Source of the DNA: Bacilli bacterium | GTDB taxonomy: Bacteria > Bacillota_I > Bacilli_A > Izemoplasmatales > Hujiaoplasmataceae | Assembly (NCBI GenBank): GCA_018400565.1 | Contig: JAGYMP010000233.1 | Coordinates: 1-5,369, forward strand | Reading direction: 5' to 3' | DNA length: 5,369 nucleotides | In this document: positions 1 through 5,369 of the stretch, in pieces | How the letters are laid out: the number at the start of each line of letters is the position of its first letter | Position numbering within the stretch: position 1 is the stretch's first letter | Notes under the pieces: model-generated | What the model saw: only the letters and a program-made list of their open reading frames with translations | The model's database searches: none | What the model was told of the DNA's origin: nothing | Program-made: the position numbers and the translations under genes

Positions 1-2999
1 GTCAGGGTCCCGCCGAGCAACCGGTGATAAGGCATGAACTCAAAGGAATCAAAGGCCCTGAAGGTCTGTCCGGCATACTTGTGGTCCAAAATGATCGCAA
101 GCACATCAACCAATTCTTGGTTGGTATACTCCGGAATCCGGATATCCCGGCGGATACCCTCATAAAACAGCATGACTTCACCTTTATCATCGGTGAACAG
201 ATAACCCCGGATATAAACTTCAGCATATTGATAATCCATCAATTTCTCAAACCCGCTGTGCGAAAAACCCTCCACAGGCAATGTAAAATCATCGGTTGTA
301 ATCATGTTCACATGATAATTATCCGTCAACAAGAAGCCCCTGACTTCAACATAGTTTCCGTAAATCGTCGGATCAATTGGATCGAGTGCGAGGATTTCCG
401 CCGCATCAAGCGGCTGCAATGTGATACCGAGATCGTTGCCCTTGGATATCACCCGATCGAGTCTGATGCCGTCATCACCGGCGCGAAGCATCACCATGTG
501 TTGATACATGTCCCGTCGCACCGAAAGCCTGACCCGATCGCCGATTTCAATCCCTGGGATGATTTCCGCGAATACCGCGGCCGTATCATCCTTCAGAATC
601 ATCAGACCGTATTCGGAGTAAGACACCACGGTTGCTTCGATCCGGTAATAATTCCCCGTCTCTCCTTGAATCAATTCGGCAATCGTCGTGATCACCACCG
701 GTTTCACGGTCACATCAATATCCACTGTGTAAGGCTTTCCGTTTACCGTGAAGGTGAGACGGAAAGTGACTGTCTTATCCTCGCCGTCAGCGATATCCGA
801 GAAAACTTCGTTTTCGGTATCATAGTAGGCCTCACCGGCAACCACTTCATAATCGATGGTTGTGAGTCCGTAGGGATCTTCTTCGGGAATTCGGAATCCG
901 TCCCCCGATTTAAATACAAGGCCTGTCATATGTTGGTTTGCCATCGTCTGAAGAAGAGAAACGAGTTCCGCTTCACTGTAAGGATCAGCCTCAACAGAAA
1001 CCATGCCGGCCTCGAATATTCCGTCTTTCCAAAGAAGCACATAATCGAGGATGACCCGATTGCCCGAGGCACTTTCCAGCGCAGGCAATTTGTCACTGCC
1101 ATAAGAACGGATCGCAATCGGCAACCGCTCTTCTGTCAGCGGGTCAACCAGATAATAATGTCCGTCAACCGAATCATGGAACAAAAGCCCCGTTGTCCGG
1201 TACAAGTTATGAACCGTGGATGAAGTCGGATAGAACTCATCGATCGCACCAAGCTGAATCTCCGAAGCCGTGATGGGCACCGTGTCCGCCCCCAGCGTCT
1301 GCACGGTTGTGACGGCACGGATCTCCGGGATGTTGTCATCCATGACCAGCGTGCCGGACACTTCCACCCAGTCACCGATCGAAAGATCCCCGTGTTCGGC
1401 ACCCACATACACAAACCCTGTGTCATCGGCAATCAAGAAGCCGGTGTAATCCGAACCCATGGTCTGATAAACGACACCTCTCACGGTCACAAACGTGCCG
1501 TTTGGTTTGACCTGATTGGCCAAAATCGAATACGGGTCGCTGATATCGGCCCACTTCGCATAAAGCGTCACATCATGTGCGGGCATGTTCGTGAAGACGA
1601 ATTCTTCCGTCAATGCCGTATCTTCAAACCATCCCGCGAAAACATAATCCGTCCGTGTCGGATTCTCGGGCGGGGAAAGAGGCGCATCGTAGTAAACCGT
1701 GAGGTCCGTTACCTGCGTGCCCCCGTTTTCTTCAAAAGAAAGCGTGTACGGTGTTTTTTCCCATTTGGCATGCAACGTTTTTCCGCCCACAGGCATCGTT
1801 GTTCCCGTAAATGCGGACGAAAGGTTTTCCGTCACATACCAGCCGGCAAAATCATGACCCTCCCGTGTGGGTTCGGGCAAAACGATGGTTGACCCGTTCT
1901 CTGCCGTGATCGGATCGATGACGGCCCCTCCGTTCGACATGAAATAAATCGTCGATGGTTCACCCTGCCAATCGGCATAAACGGTGATATCCTCAGCAGG
2001 CATACTGCCAAACACATAAGGAATCGTTCGTTCATCGTCCGCAAACCAACCAAGGAACGCATATCCAAGACGCGTCGGTTCTTCCGGTTCAGAAACCTGA
2101 GACTCGTATTTTTGTGTGATCGATGAAACCGAGAAATCCGCATCCGTGTCAAACGAGATGGTCACGGAATCACGCATATAATAAAGATCGAGCACAAGCG
2201 ATCCATCGGCGAGAACGACACCGCTTGAGTTATCAAGCGCATGCGTTTCATCATAAGTGAATCCAGCAAAAACCTTTATATCGGCATCGTGCATGGATTC
2301 GGTATAATCCTGGATGATGATCGTCTCCGCAAGGGTATAAATCTCCCCCGATAAGGTTTCGAGTTGATGGTTGATGGTAACATCAACCAACGCGGGCTCC
2401 CATTTCGCATGAAGCGTGACCCCCCCAAAGGGCATGGTGTCAAAAACGAAAGGCGTCGTCAATCCGGCATCCGCATACCATCCGGCAAACGCATACCCCT
2501 GTTTCACGGGCTCTGAAGGTGCTGAGACGGCACTCTCATAAGCAGCCGTCAAATCAGTCACATCAGAACCACCGTTCTCTTCAAAAACGATTGTGTAATC
2601 ATTGGGCTTCCAATCGGCGACCAGCGCCAGATCGGAGGTTACCGGATCGTCCTCGGTAAAAAGGACATCCCCCGATAACCAACCCTCAAAAACGTATCCT
2701 TCGCGGGTCGTCACGGGCAACGTGATGGTATCACCGTCCAAAACCGACATTGAAACGACAGATTTCCCGCCCGCAGCATCGAACGTGATGGTGTGGATGA
2801 TGACTTCCGTCGTCGTTGTCGATGTCGTGGTGCCGGTCGCAGACGGAACGCCTGTCGTTCCGTCAGTTGTCGTTTCTGTCATTGTCGTTGTCCCGACGGT
2901 CGTCGGAATGGTAAGGTCCGTTGCTCGGTTAAACAAATCACACCCGGACAAAACAAACAAAGATGATGCGGCAAGCAACAGAAACATCAATTTCTTCAT
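1..2999 (-). CDS. Large modular surface lipoprotein (InlB B-repeats plus OB-fold/Ig-like array), C-terminus beyond window
   Basis: The reading frame is open for 999 codons with no stop or frameshift and leaves the window at the left edge. The ATG at 2999 is chosen because AAGGGGGAG lies 5 nt upstream and a lipoprotein signal peptide follows: MKK, a hydrophobic core, then lipobox L17-S18-G19-C20. Cys20 would be lipidated and hold the protein on the outer face of the membrane. Residues 27-64 are a Thr-rich linker (21 Thr in 38 residues). Five InlB B-type repeats fill residues 69-483, with a different module at about 203-277 between repeats two and three. From about 496 the architecture changes to OB-fold-like modules (for example G520-F-L-I-A-D-D-T-G, then S540-I-G-D-W-V-E-V-S-G) and an Ig-like beta module, arranged as a tandem super-repeat. 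No catalytic domain is visible. In known proteins OB modules of this kind can accompany extracellular nuclease domains, so an enzyme could lie beyond the window, but nothing here shows it. Likely role: surface adhesion or binding; ligand unknown. Confidence 0.88.
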   Translation of the reverse strand, partial: MKKLMFLLLAASSLFVLSGCDLFNRATDLTIPTTVGTTTMTETTTDGTTGVPSATGTTTSTTTTEVIIHTITFDAAGGKSVVSMSVLDGDTITLPVTTREGYVFEGWLSGDVLFTEDDPVTSDLALVADWKPNDYTIVFEENGGSDVTDLTAAYESAVSAPSEPVKQGYAFAGWYADAGLTTPFVFDTMPFGGVTLHAKWEPALVDVTINHQLETLSGEIYTLAETIIIQDYTESMHDADIKVFAGFTYDETHALDNSSGVVLADGSLVLDLYYMRDSVTISFDTDADFSVSSITQKYESQVSEPEEPTRLGYAFLGWFADDERTIPYVFGSMPAEDITVYADWQGEPSTIYFMSNGGAVIDPITAENGSTIVLPEPTREGHDFAGWYVTENLSSAFTGTTMPVGGKTLHAKWEKTPYTLSFEENGGTQVTDLTVYYDAPLSPPENPTRTDYVFAGWFEDTALTEEFVFTNMPAHDVTLYAKWADISDPYSILANQVKPNGTFVTVRGVVYQTMGSDYTGFLIADDTGFVYVGAEHGDLSIGDWVEVSGTLVMDDNIPEIRAVTTVQTLGADTVPITASEIQLGAIDEFYPTSSTVHNLYRTTGLLFHDSVDGHYYLVDPLTEERLPIAIRSYGSDKLPALESASGNRVILDYVLLWKDGIFEAGMVSVEADPYSEAELVSLLQTMANQHMTGLVFKSGDGFRIPEEDPYGLTTIDYEVVAGEAYYDTENEVFSDIADGEDKTVTFRLTFTVNGKPYTVDIDVTVKPVVITTIAELIQGETGNYYRIEATVVSYSEYGLMILKDDTAAVFAEIIPGIEIGDRVRLSVRRDMYQHMVMLRAGDDGIRLDRVISKGNDLGITLQPLDAAEILALDPIDPTIYGNYVEVRGFLLTDNYHVNMITTDDFTLPVEGFSHSGFEKLMDYQYAEVYIRGYLFTDDKGEVMLFYEGIRRDIRIPEYTNQELVDVLAIILDHKYAGQTFRAFDSFEFMPYHRLLGGTL
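3..1514 (-). repeat. Tandem super-repeat of about 284 residues: OB-like A, OB-like B, Ig-like module
   Basis: Unit one: module A residues about 496-576, module B about 596-672, Ig-like module about 674-772. Unit two: A' about 778-850, B' about 880-956, and the start of a second Ig-like module from 958 to the window edge. Three independent landmarks keep the same offset. The V-V ending the first A strand recurs 282 residues later (510 and 792). The G-L/F-L of module B recurs after 284 (604 and 888). Y-S-E-A-E-L-V (674) matches Y-T-N-Q-E-L-V (958), again 284 apart and without gaps for 23 residues. Modules A and A' have OB-fold features: a first strand, a (D)D-T/D-T-A turn, then I-G-D-x-V. Identity between units is low, so this is an ancient duplication. 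The unit may be repeated again further left. Confidence 0.65.
1551..2795 (-). repeat. Five InlB B-type (Listeria-Bacteroides) protein repeats, about 62-66 residues each
   Basis: Repeats lie at residues 69-130 (nt 2610-2795), 135-200 (2400-2597), 279-344 (1968-2165), 349-413 (1761-1955) and 418-483 (1551-1748). Each shows the same landmarks in order: a T-I-x-F strand, usually N-G-G, a central P-x-x-P/T-R-x-G-Y turn, F-x-G-W, then M-P (absent in the first copy) and a final A-K/D-W. These match the InlB B-repeat / Flg_new family, small beta-grasp-like domains common in Gram-positive surface proteins. Repeats two and five are the closest pair: both start F-E-E-N-G-G, then V-T-D-L-T, and share F-V-F before M-P and V-T-L before the end. 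The first copy is the most divergent. The repeats have drifted clearly at DNA level, so this is an old array and not a recent expansion. Confidence 0.87.
2169..2393 (-). other. Beta-grasp/MucBP-like module inserted between InlB repeats 2 and 3
   Basis: Residues about 203-277 of the large lipoprotein do not fit the InlB repeat. They read as a different small beta domain: V-D-V-T-I-N-H-Q-L, G-E-I-Y-T-L-A-E-T, F-A-G-F-T-Y-D-E, then A-D-G-S-L-V-L-D-L-Y-Y-M-R-D. The closing pattern (D-G-S-L-V-L-x-L-Y-Y-x-R) is one I know from modules that sit next to Flg_new repeats in many Bacillota surface proteins, often described as MucBP-like or ubiquitin-like folds. The family name is from memory; the boundary is set by the end of repeat two (W200) and the first strand of repeat three (V279). 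Confidence 0.6.
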
Positions 3000-3004
3000 T
3001 GATT

Positions 3005-3013
3005 CTCCCCCTT
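3005..3013 (-). promoter_or_regulatory. Ribosome binding site of the large lipoprotein gene
   Basis: On the minus strand AAGGGGGAG precedes the ATG at 2999 with 5 nt between. It is purine-rich and close to the AGGAGG consensus. No other in-frame start nearby has both a ribosome site and a signal peptide behind it, so it fixes the start. Confidence 0.75.
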
Positions 3014-3031
3014 ATTCTTTTTGATTCCATT

Positions 3032-3108
3032 AAAAAAAGCGAGCTCGTGAAAACCCTGGGTTAAGAAACATGTCCATTCATCCTGAACATCCGGCATCAC
3101 TTGCTCGC
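3032..3108 (-). terminator. Terminator-like structured leader in front of the large lipoprotein gene (possible attenuator or riboswitch)
   Basis: Read on the minus strand, GCGAGC (3108-3103) pairs with GCTCGC (3044-3039). After a 2x2 internal loop (AA/GA), GTGA (3100-3097) pairs with TCAC (3050-3047), giving a 10-bp stem. Seven T follow directly (3038-3032). Inside the 46-nt loop a second hairpin forms from ATGTTC (3090-3085) and GGACAT (3075-3070, one G-U pair), and a small third one from AACC/GGTT (3062-3059 and 3055-3052). The result resembles a three-way junction ending in a U-tract. A plain intrinsic terminator rarely has such a large structured loop. This one lies between a good promoter and the start codon, only 32 nt before the ATG, which suggests conditional readthrough. 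I cannot match it to a riboswitch class I know. It could instead simply end readthrough from the upstream gene. Confidence 0.45.
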
Positions 3109-3168
3109 AATTTTTTTACGTATGGAATTGTGTGAACCAAACACTATGCTCGGTTCGTTCATATAATT

Positions 3169-3197
3169 ATTATAATCAATGGAAACGGATTTGTCTT
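3169..3197 (-). promoter_or_regulatory. Sigma-A-type promoter of the large lipoprotein gene, with AT-rich UP-like element
   Basis: On the minus strand a perfect TATAAT (3174-3169) follows AAGACA (3197-3192, 4 of 6 matches to TTGACA) with a 17-nt spacer. Directly upstream, 3200-3225 is nearly pure A/T with A5-T5-A6 tracts, like an UP element that binds the RNA polymerase alpha subunit. Transcription would start near 3162 and leave a leader of about 160 nt before the ATG at 2999. It lies just after the stop of the BspA-like gene, so the large gene probably has its own transcript. Confidence 0.6.
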
Positions 3198-3225
3198 GTG
3201 TTTTTTAAAAATTTTTGAAAGTTTT

Positions 3226-4887
3226 TCATCCGCCGTTATCATCCGTCCCTTCATAGGAGGAAAAAGGGGCGAGATAATCACTGAACGAGGCAAAAACCGC
3301 GTGATCATCGGCATATCGTTCAAAGCTCTCATCGGGGACATAAATAACAAGCCCCTCGGATTTGGCGATGGGATTCACACCGGCATTGAGCATCAGATCC
3401 GGATCTTCTTTCGGGCGTATGATGACGGTTTTGATCGCAGGGTCCACGGGATCGTAAAACGCGTTGTCACCAATGAAAAACACACTGGCGGGAAGATCGA
3501 TCCGGTTTAACGATTCCACACAGTAAAAAGCAAATGCATCGATGTAAGCCAGACTGCCGTTAGGCAGGGCGATCTCCGTGAGATGTCTGTTGAAGGCGAA
3601 TGCGTATTCTAAAATAATCTCGACTTCGGCGGGAACATCATATACCGGATCATCCCTGTTGAGGGGATAAGCGACAAGGATTTTTCCATTCCTGGAAAAC
3701 AAGACTCCGTCCATGTCGGTGTACCTCATGTTGTTTTCATCGACTTCAACCGCCGTCAGTTCAGCCAAATCGGACAAAACTTGTCCGGAGACATCCACGA
3801 TATCCTCATGCAGCACGATGGTATTCATGAACCGATTACCCGAAAAGGCAGGATAAGTCAGCGTTGTGACGTCTTCAGGCACAACATATGTCTCATCCGG
3901 CCTGGCCGGCGGATACAGTGCCACCGTCGGATCATCATCAGAAGAATCATTCATGTAAAGAACATTATCTTCGACATAGAATGTGTCGTTTGCTTCAATG
4001 CTTATGTCTCTCAAGGCAGTCCCTTCAAAGATGTCCGGGCCAAGACGGCTGAGACGTTTCGGAAAATGGAACGTCTTTAATTCTGCCGCCCCGATAAAGG
4101 CTTCCAGGCGGATTTTCTGGTCAACGGCATCGGGATAAAGATTGGCGTCAAACACGACCGCGTATGCCTGATACGCGTCCTCGCCGGGAAGGCCGATTGT
4201 TTCGGTGACCCGAAGGATGGGACATCCTTCTCCCATCTCCCATGGCTGTTCTTCAGACGGCGGTATCACCGTGTCGGGAGGCGTGCAGACATCCGAATTG
4301 TTTTGTAAAATATCTTCATACCGGTCATTTGAAATGATATCTCTGGTTTCTCCCATGAATTCACCGTAAAACGAAACCTCCCGCAACGCGTTCGCGTTTT
4401 TAAAGGCCCGGGGGGAAATTTCGGTTACACTGTTCGGGATCTCAACGGATTCAATCCGGGTATCCTCAAATGCATTCGACGGAATCGATGCCATCACATA
4501 TCCGTCAATCGTATGGGGTAAGACGAGTCGTTTCGCCAGCCCGGTGTAATCACTGACTGTGACCGTCCCGGAATCGCGATCGAATTCGATGGTTTCAAAA
4601 ACGTCATGAATGTCTTCCATGATCAAAGTCAGTTCCATGTCACGCTCAATCATCAACCGGCCGGAATGGACTTCGTCTTCCCCGCGCCAGCCTGCATAAA
4701 TAAATCCGTCTTCCTCAATCCTGGGAAGATCGATGGTTTCACCGTCTTCAACGTTCAGCGTCCGATCGATGTTCATATCAAAATCGCCGGGATCGAAGAC
4801 AACCGTATGGGTCGGTGCGGACGAATCACAACCGACCACGGCGATGAACATCAAAAGAAAAATGCAATCGTGCACGAAATGTCTCAT
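3226..4887 (-). CDS. BspA-type leucine-rich-repeat surface lipoprotein with N-terminal InlB-like repeat
   Basis: A complete gene of 553 residues ending in TGA. The ATG at 4887 has AGGAG 9 nt upstream and opens a signal peptide with lipobox V17-V18-G19-C20, so the protein is predicted to be lipid-anchored outside the cell. Residues 27-91 resemble one InlB B-repeat (H-T-V-V-F-D, then D-G-E-T-I-D-L-P, then G-F-I-Y-A-G-W). From about 107 come LRR_5/BspA repeats with the pattern I-P-x-x-A-F-x-x-x-x-I-x-x-V-x-I-P-x-S-V: I135-P-S-N-A-F, V148-E-I-P-N-S-V, A350s onwards, Y429-A-F-A-F-N-R-H-L-T-E-I-A-L-P, F473-region I-G-D-N-A-F. The end, I-Y-V-P-D-E-S-F-E-R-Y followed by a short tail, is the usual close of this family. 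An acidic stretch at 176-262 interrupts the repeats and carries C201 and C222. BspA-type proteins bind host or matrix components in some species; the ligand here is unknown. Confidence 0.88.
   Translation of the reverse strand: MRHFVHDCIFLLMFIAVVGCDSSAPTHTVVFDPGDFDMNIDRTLNVEDGETIDLPRIEEDGFIYAGWRGEDEVHSGRLMIERDMELTLIMEDIHDVFETIEFDRDSGTVTVSDYTGLAKRLVLPHTIDGYVMASIPSNAFEDTRIESVEIPNSVTEISPRAFKNANALREVSFYGEFMGETRDIISNDRYEDILQNNSDVCTPPDTVIPPSEEQPWEMGEGCPILRVTETIGLPGEDAYQAYAVVFDANLYPDAVDQKIRLEAFIGAAELKTFHFPKRLSRLGPDIFEGTALRDISIEANDTFYVEDNVLYMNDSSDDDPTVALYPPARPDETYVVPEDVTTLTYPAFSGNRFMNTIVLHEDIVDVSGQVLSDLAELTAVEVDENNMRYTDMDGVLFSRNGKILVAYPLNRDDPVYDVPAEVEIILEYAFAFNRHLTEIALPNGSLAYIDAFAFYCVESLNRIDLPASVFFIGDNAFYDPVDPAIKTVIIRPKEDPDLMLNAGVNPIAKSEGLVIYVPDESFERYADDHAVFASFSDYLAPFSSYEGTDDNGG
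4102..4362 (-). other. Non-repeat insertion within the BspA-type domain, with two cysteines
   Basis: Residues about 176-262 break the LRR_5 pattern. The segment is acidic and Pro-rich in its middle (P-P-D-T-V-I-P-P-S-E-E-Q-P) and holds C201 and C222. The only other cysteines are C8 in the signal peptide, the lipidated C20 and C456. An exposed loop closed by a C201-C222 disulfide is plausible but unproven. The frame stays open and codon use looks like the flanks, so this is not a sign of frameshift. Confidence 0.45.
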
Positions 4888-4896
4888 GTAAAAAAA

Positions 4897-4905
4897 CTCC
4901 TGCCA
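4897..4905 (-). promoter_or_regulatory. Ribosome binding site of the BspA-like lipoprotein gene
   Basis: TGGCAGGAG on the minus strand lies 9 nt before the ATG at 4887, separated by a T-rich spacer. It supports this start over the in-frame ATG at 4950, which has no such site, would add 21 residues before the signal peptide and lies at the -35 box. Confidence 0.7.
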
Positions 4906-4926
4906 TAAAAAGATTGTATCGTCATA

Positions 4927-4955
4927 AGGATAACATATTCGCCAAACCATGTAAA
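4927..4955 (-). promoter_or_regulatory. Sigma-A-type promoter of the BspA-like lipoprotein gene
   Basis: On the minus strand TTTACA (4955-4950, 5 of 6) and TATCCT (4932-4927, 4 of 6) are separated by exactly 17 nt. The start would fall near 4920, giving a short leader of about 33 nt that contains the AGGAG site. A TACAAT further downstream has no -35 box at suitable distance. The promoter implies transcription separate from trpB. Confidence 0.5.
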
Positions 4956-4959
4956 GCGC

Positions 4960-4980
4960 AAAAGGGGGCTGTCTCCCGAC
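4960..4980 (-). terminator. Weak terminator-like hairpin after trpB
   Basis: Six nucleotides after the trpB stop, the minus strand reads GGGAG-ACAG-CCCCC followed by four T. The stem has four G-C pairs with one A-C mismatch and a 4-nt loop. An overlapping small hairpin TGTC-GGGA-GACA is an alternative. Position fits a trpB terminator, but the stem is short and the T-run is brief. Confidence 0.3.
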
Positions 4981-4985
4981 AATTC

Positions 4986-5369
4986 TCAGATGACGGTCTC
5001 CGCCAGGGACTCGACATCTTTATCCCCGCGTCCGGACAAATTGACGATCATGGTTTTATTTCGGCCCATGGTCTTTGCCAGTTTCAACGCATAGGCGACG
5101 GCGTGGGCCGATTCAATCGCCGGAATGATGCCTTCAAGGGCCGATAAAGTCTTAAAGGCATCAAGAGCATCTTTGTCCGTGATGCTCGTGTAAGTCACGC
5201 GTCCTTTGGCGTGGAGATCGGCATGCTCGGGACCGACCCCGGGATAATCAAGGCCGGGACTGATGGAATGCACAGGCAGCGCCTTACCTTCATCATCAGC
5301 CAAAACAAGTGTCTTCATCCCGTGGATGACCCCTTCTTTGCCAAGGGTGATCGTGGCCGCATTTTCATC
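4986..5369 (-). CDS. trpB: Tryptophan synthase beta subunit, C-terminal part (5' end beyond window)
   Basis: The frame enters at the right edge and ends at TGA 4988-4986; 127 residues are visible, roughly the last third of a protein that is usually about 400 residues. TrpB is the cytosolic PLP enzyme that joins indole and L-serine to make L-tryptophan, normally as an alpha2-beta2 complex with TrpA. Family motifs appear in order: H-G-M-K-T (fragment residues 16-20), S-I-S-P-G-L-D-Y-P-G-V-G-P-E-H (35-49), E-G-I-I-P-A-I-E-S-A-H-A (79-90) and N-L-S-G-R-G-D-K-D (110-118). The equivalents of Salmonella/E. coli D305, E350 and S377 (which contacts the PLP ring nitrogen) are all present, so the C-terminal half looks functional. 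The PLP lysine lies outside the window. The gene is followed by the BspA-like lipoprotein and not by trpA. Confidence 0.96.
   Translation of the reverse strand, partial: DENAATITLGKEGVIHGMKTLVLADDEGKALPVHSISPGLDYPGVGPEHADLHAKGRVTYTSITDKDALDAFKTLSALEGIIPAIESAHAVAYALKLAKTMGRNKTMIVNLSGRGDKDVESLAETVI

Larger units (their letters stand above)
2996..3162 (-). other. Two overlapping mini-ORFs in the leader (21 and 33 codons), possibly translated
   Basis: The first mini-ORF runs from ATG at 3162 to TGA at 3099-3097 and encodes 21 residues, beginning MNEPSIVFG and ending RKKIASK. Its ATG falls 7 nt after the TATAAT box, so the transcript could start at or next to it and be leaderless. The second starts at ATG 3097, sharing the A of that stop (TGATG), and runs 33 codons to TGA 2998-2996. 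That stop overlaps the ATG of the large lipoprotein gene (ATGA). Neither mini-ORF has a convincing Shine-Dalgarno sequence. ORFs this short arise easily by chance, so translation is only a possibility. The linked stop/start overlaps and the position of the first stop within the hairpin arm are the reasons to record them. Confidence 0.2.

Noticed and set aside
24..1223. A 399-codon open frame on the plus strand
   Set aside because: It lies wholly opposite the large lipoprotein frame, has no ribosome site or recognisable domain, and its His/Arg-rich composition is what the antisense of Asp/Val/Thr-rich codons gives. Most likely an antisense shadow.
2808..2921. ACN-rich Thr linker as a slippage-prone tandem repeat (phase variation)
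   Set aside because: Thr codons are mixed (ACG, ACA, ACC, ACT) and interrupted by other residues; the longest perfect ACG run is only three codons, too short to call a contingency locus.
1..2999. Possible frameshift or pseudogene, since such a long frame changes character near residue 490
   Set aside because: I translated the whole minus strand from 2999 to the edge: one uninterrupted frame with family motifs on both sides of the change. It is a domain boundary.
2602..3024. A 140-codon plus-strand frame rich in Val
   Set aside because: It is the antisense of the Thr-rich linker (ACG/ACA codons read as CGT/TGT/GTC/GTT in other frames). No promoter or ribosome site.
3032..3117. The same inverted repeat read as a plus-strand terminator (A-run on one side, T-run on the other)
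   Set aside because: It is symmetric enough to work both ways, but no plus-strand gene ends here, so there is nothing for it to terminate.
3134..3156. Small hairpin GAACC/GGTTC early in the leader
   Set aside because: Five base pairs with a 13-nt loop is weak and competes with a GTGT/ACAC pairing; not enough to call a separate element.
4888..4950. Upstream in-frame ATG that would lengthen the BspA-like protein by 21 residues
   Set aside because: It lacks a ribosome site, overlaps the -35 box, and would put a non-signal sequence before a clean lipoprotein signal peptide.

Overview
The window reads almost entirely on the minus strand. From right to left it holds the 3' end of trpB, a complete gene for a BspA-type leucine-rich-repeat lipoprotein, and the first 999 codons of a very large modular surface lipoprotein that runs off the left edge. 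I see no credible gene on the plus strand, and no tRNA, rRNA, CRISPR array or insertion sequence.

Organism: base composition looks near-balanced in the genes and AT-rich between them. Trp is TGG and both complete stop codons are TGA, so this is the standard bacterial code. Good Shine-Dalgarno sequences, short signal peptides ending in a lipobox cysteine, a Thr-rich linker after one cysteine, and InlB/Listeria-Bacteroides and BspA-type repeats fit a Bacillota-like or free-living Mollicutes-relative bacterium that tethers large adhesin-like proteins to its membrane. This placement is an inference and is weak; trpB is the only conserved marker here and it is partial.

Layout: (1) 4986-5369, trpB C-terminal 127 residues. 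No trpA follows it. (2) 4888-4985, intergenic, with a weak terminator-like hairpin, a TTTACA-17-TATCCT promoter and an AGGAG ribosome site. (3) 3226-4887, BspA-like lipoprotein of 553 residues. (4) 3000-3225, AT-rich intergenic region with a promoter (perfect TATAAT), a roughly 160-nt leader that can fold into a long-range stem followed by seven U, and two tiny overlapping leader ORFs. (5) 1-2999, large lipoprotein: signal peptide, Thr-rich linker, five InlB B-type repeats with one inserted beta-grasp-like module, then a tandem super-repeat of about 284 residues made of two OB-fold-like modules and one Ig-like module.

The two lipoproteins start the same way (lipobox Cys-Asp, then one InlB-like repeat with the same landmarks), so they probably belong to one family of surface proteins in this genome. 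Each has its own promoter. The most interesting signal is the leader before the large gene: a terminator-like structure lies between promoter and start codon, and a mini-ORF stops inside one arm of that structure.
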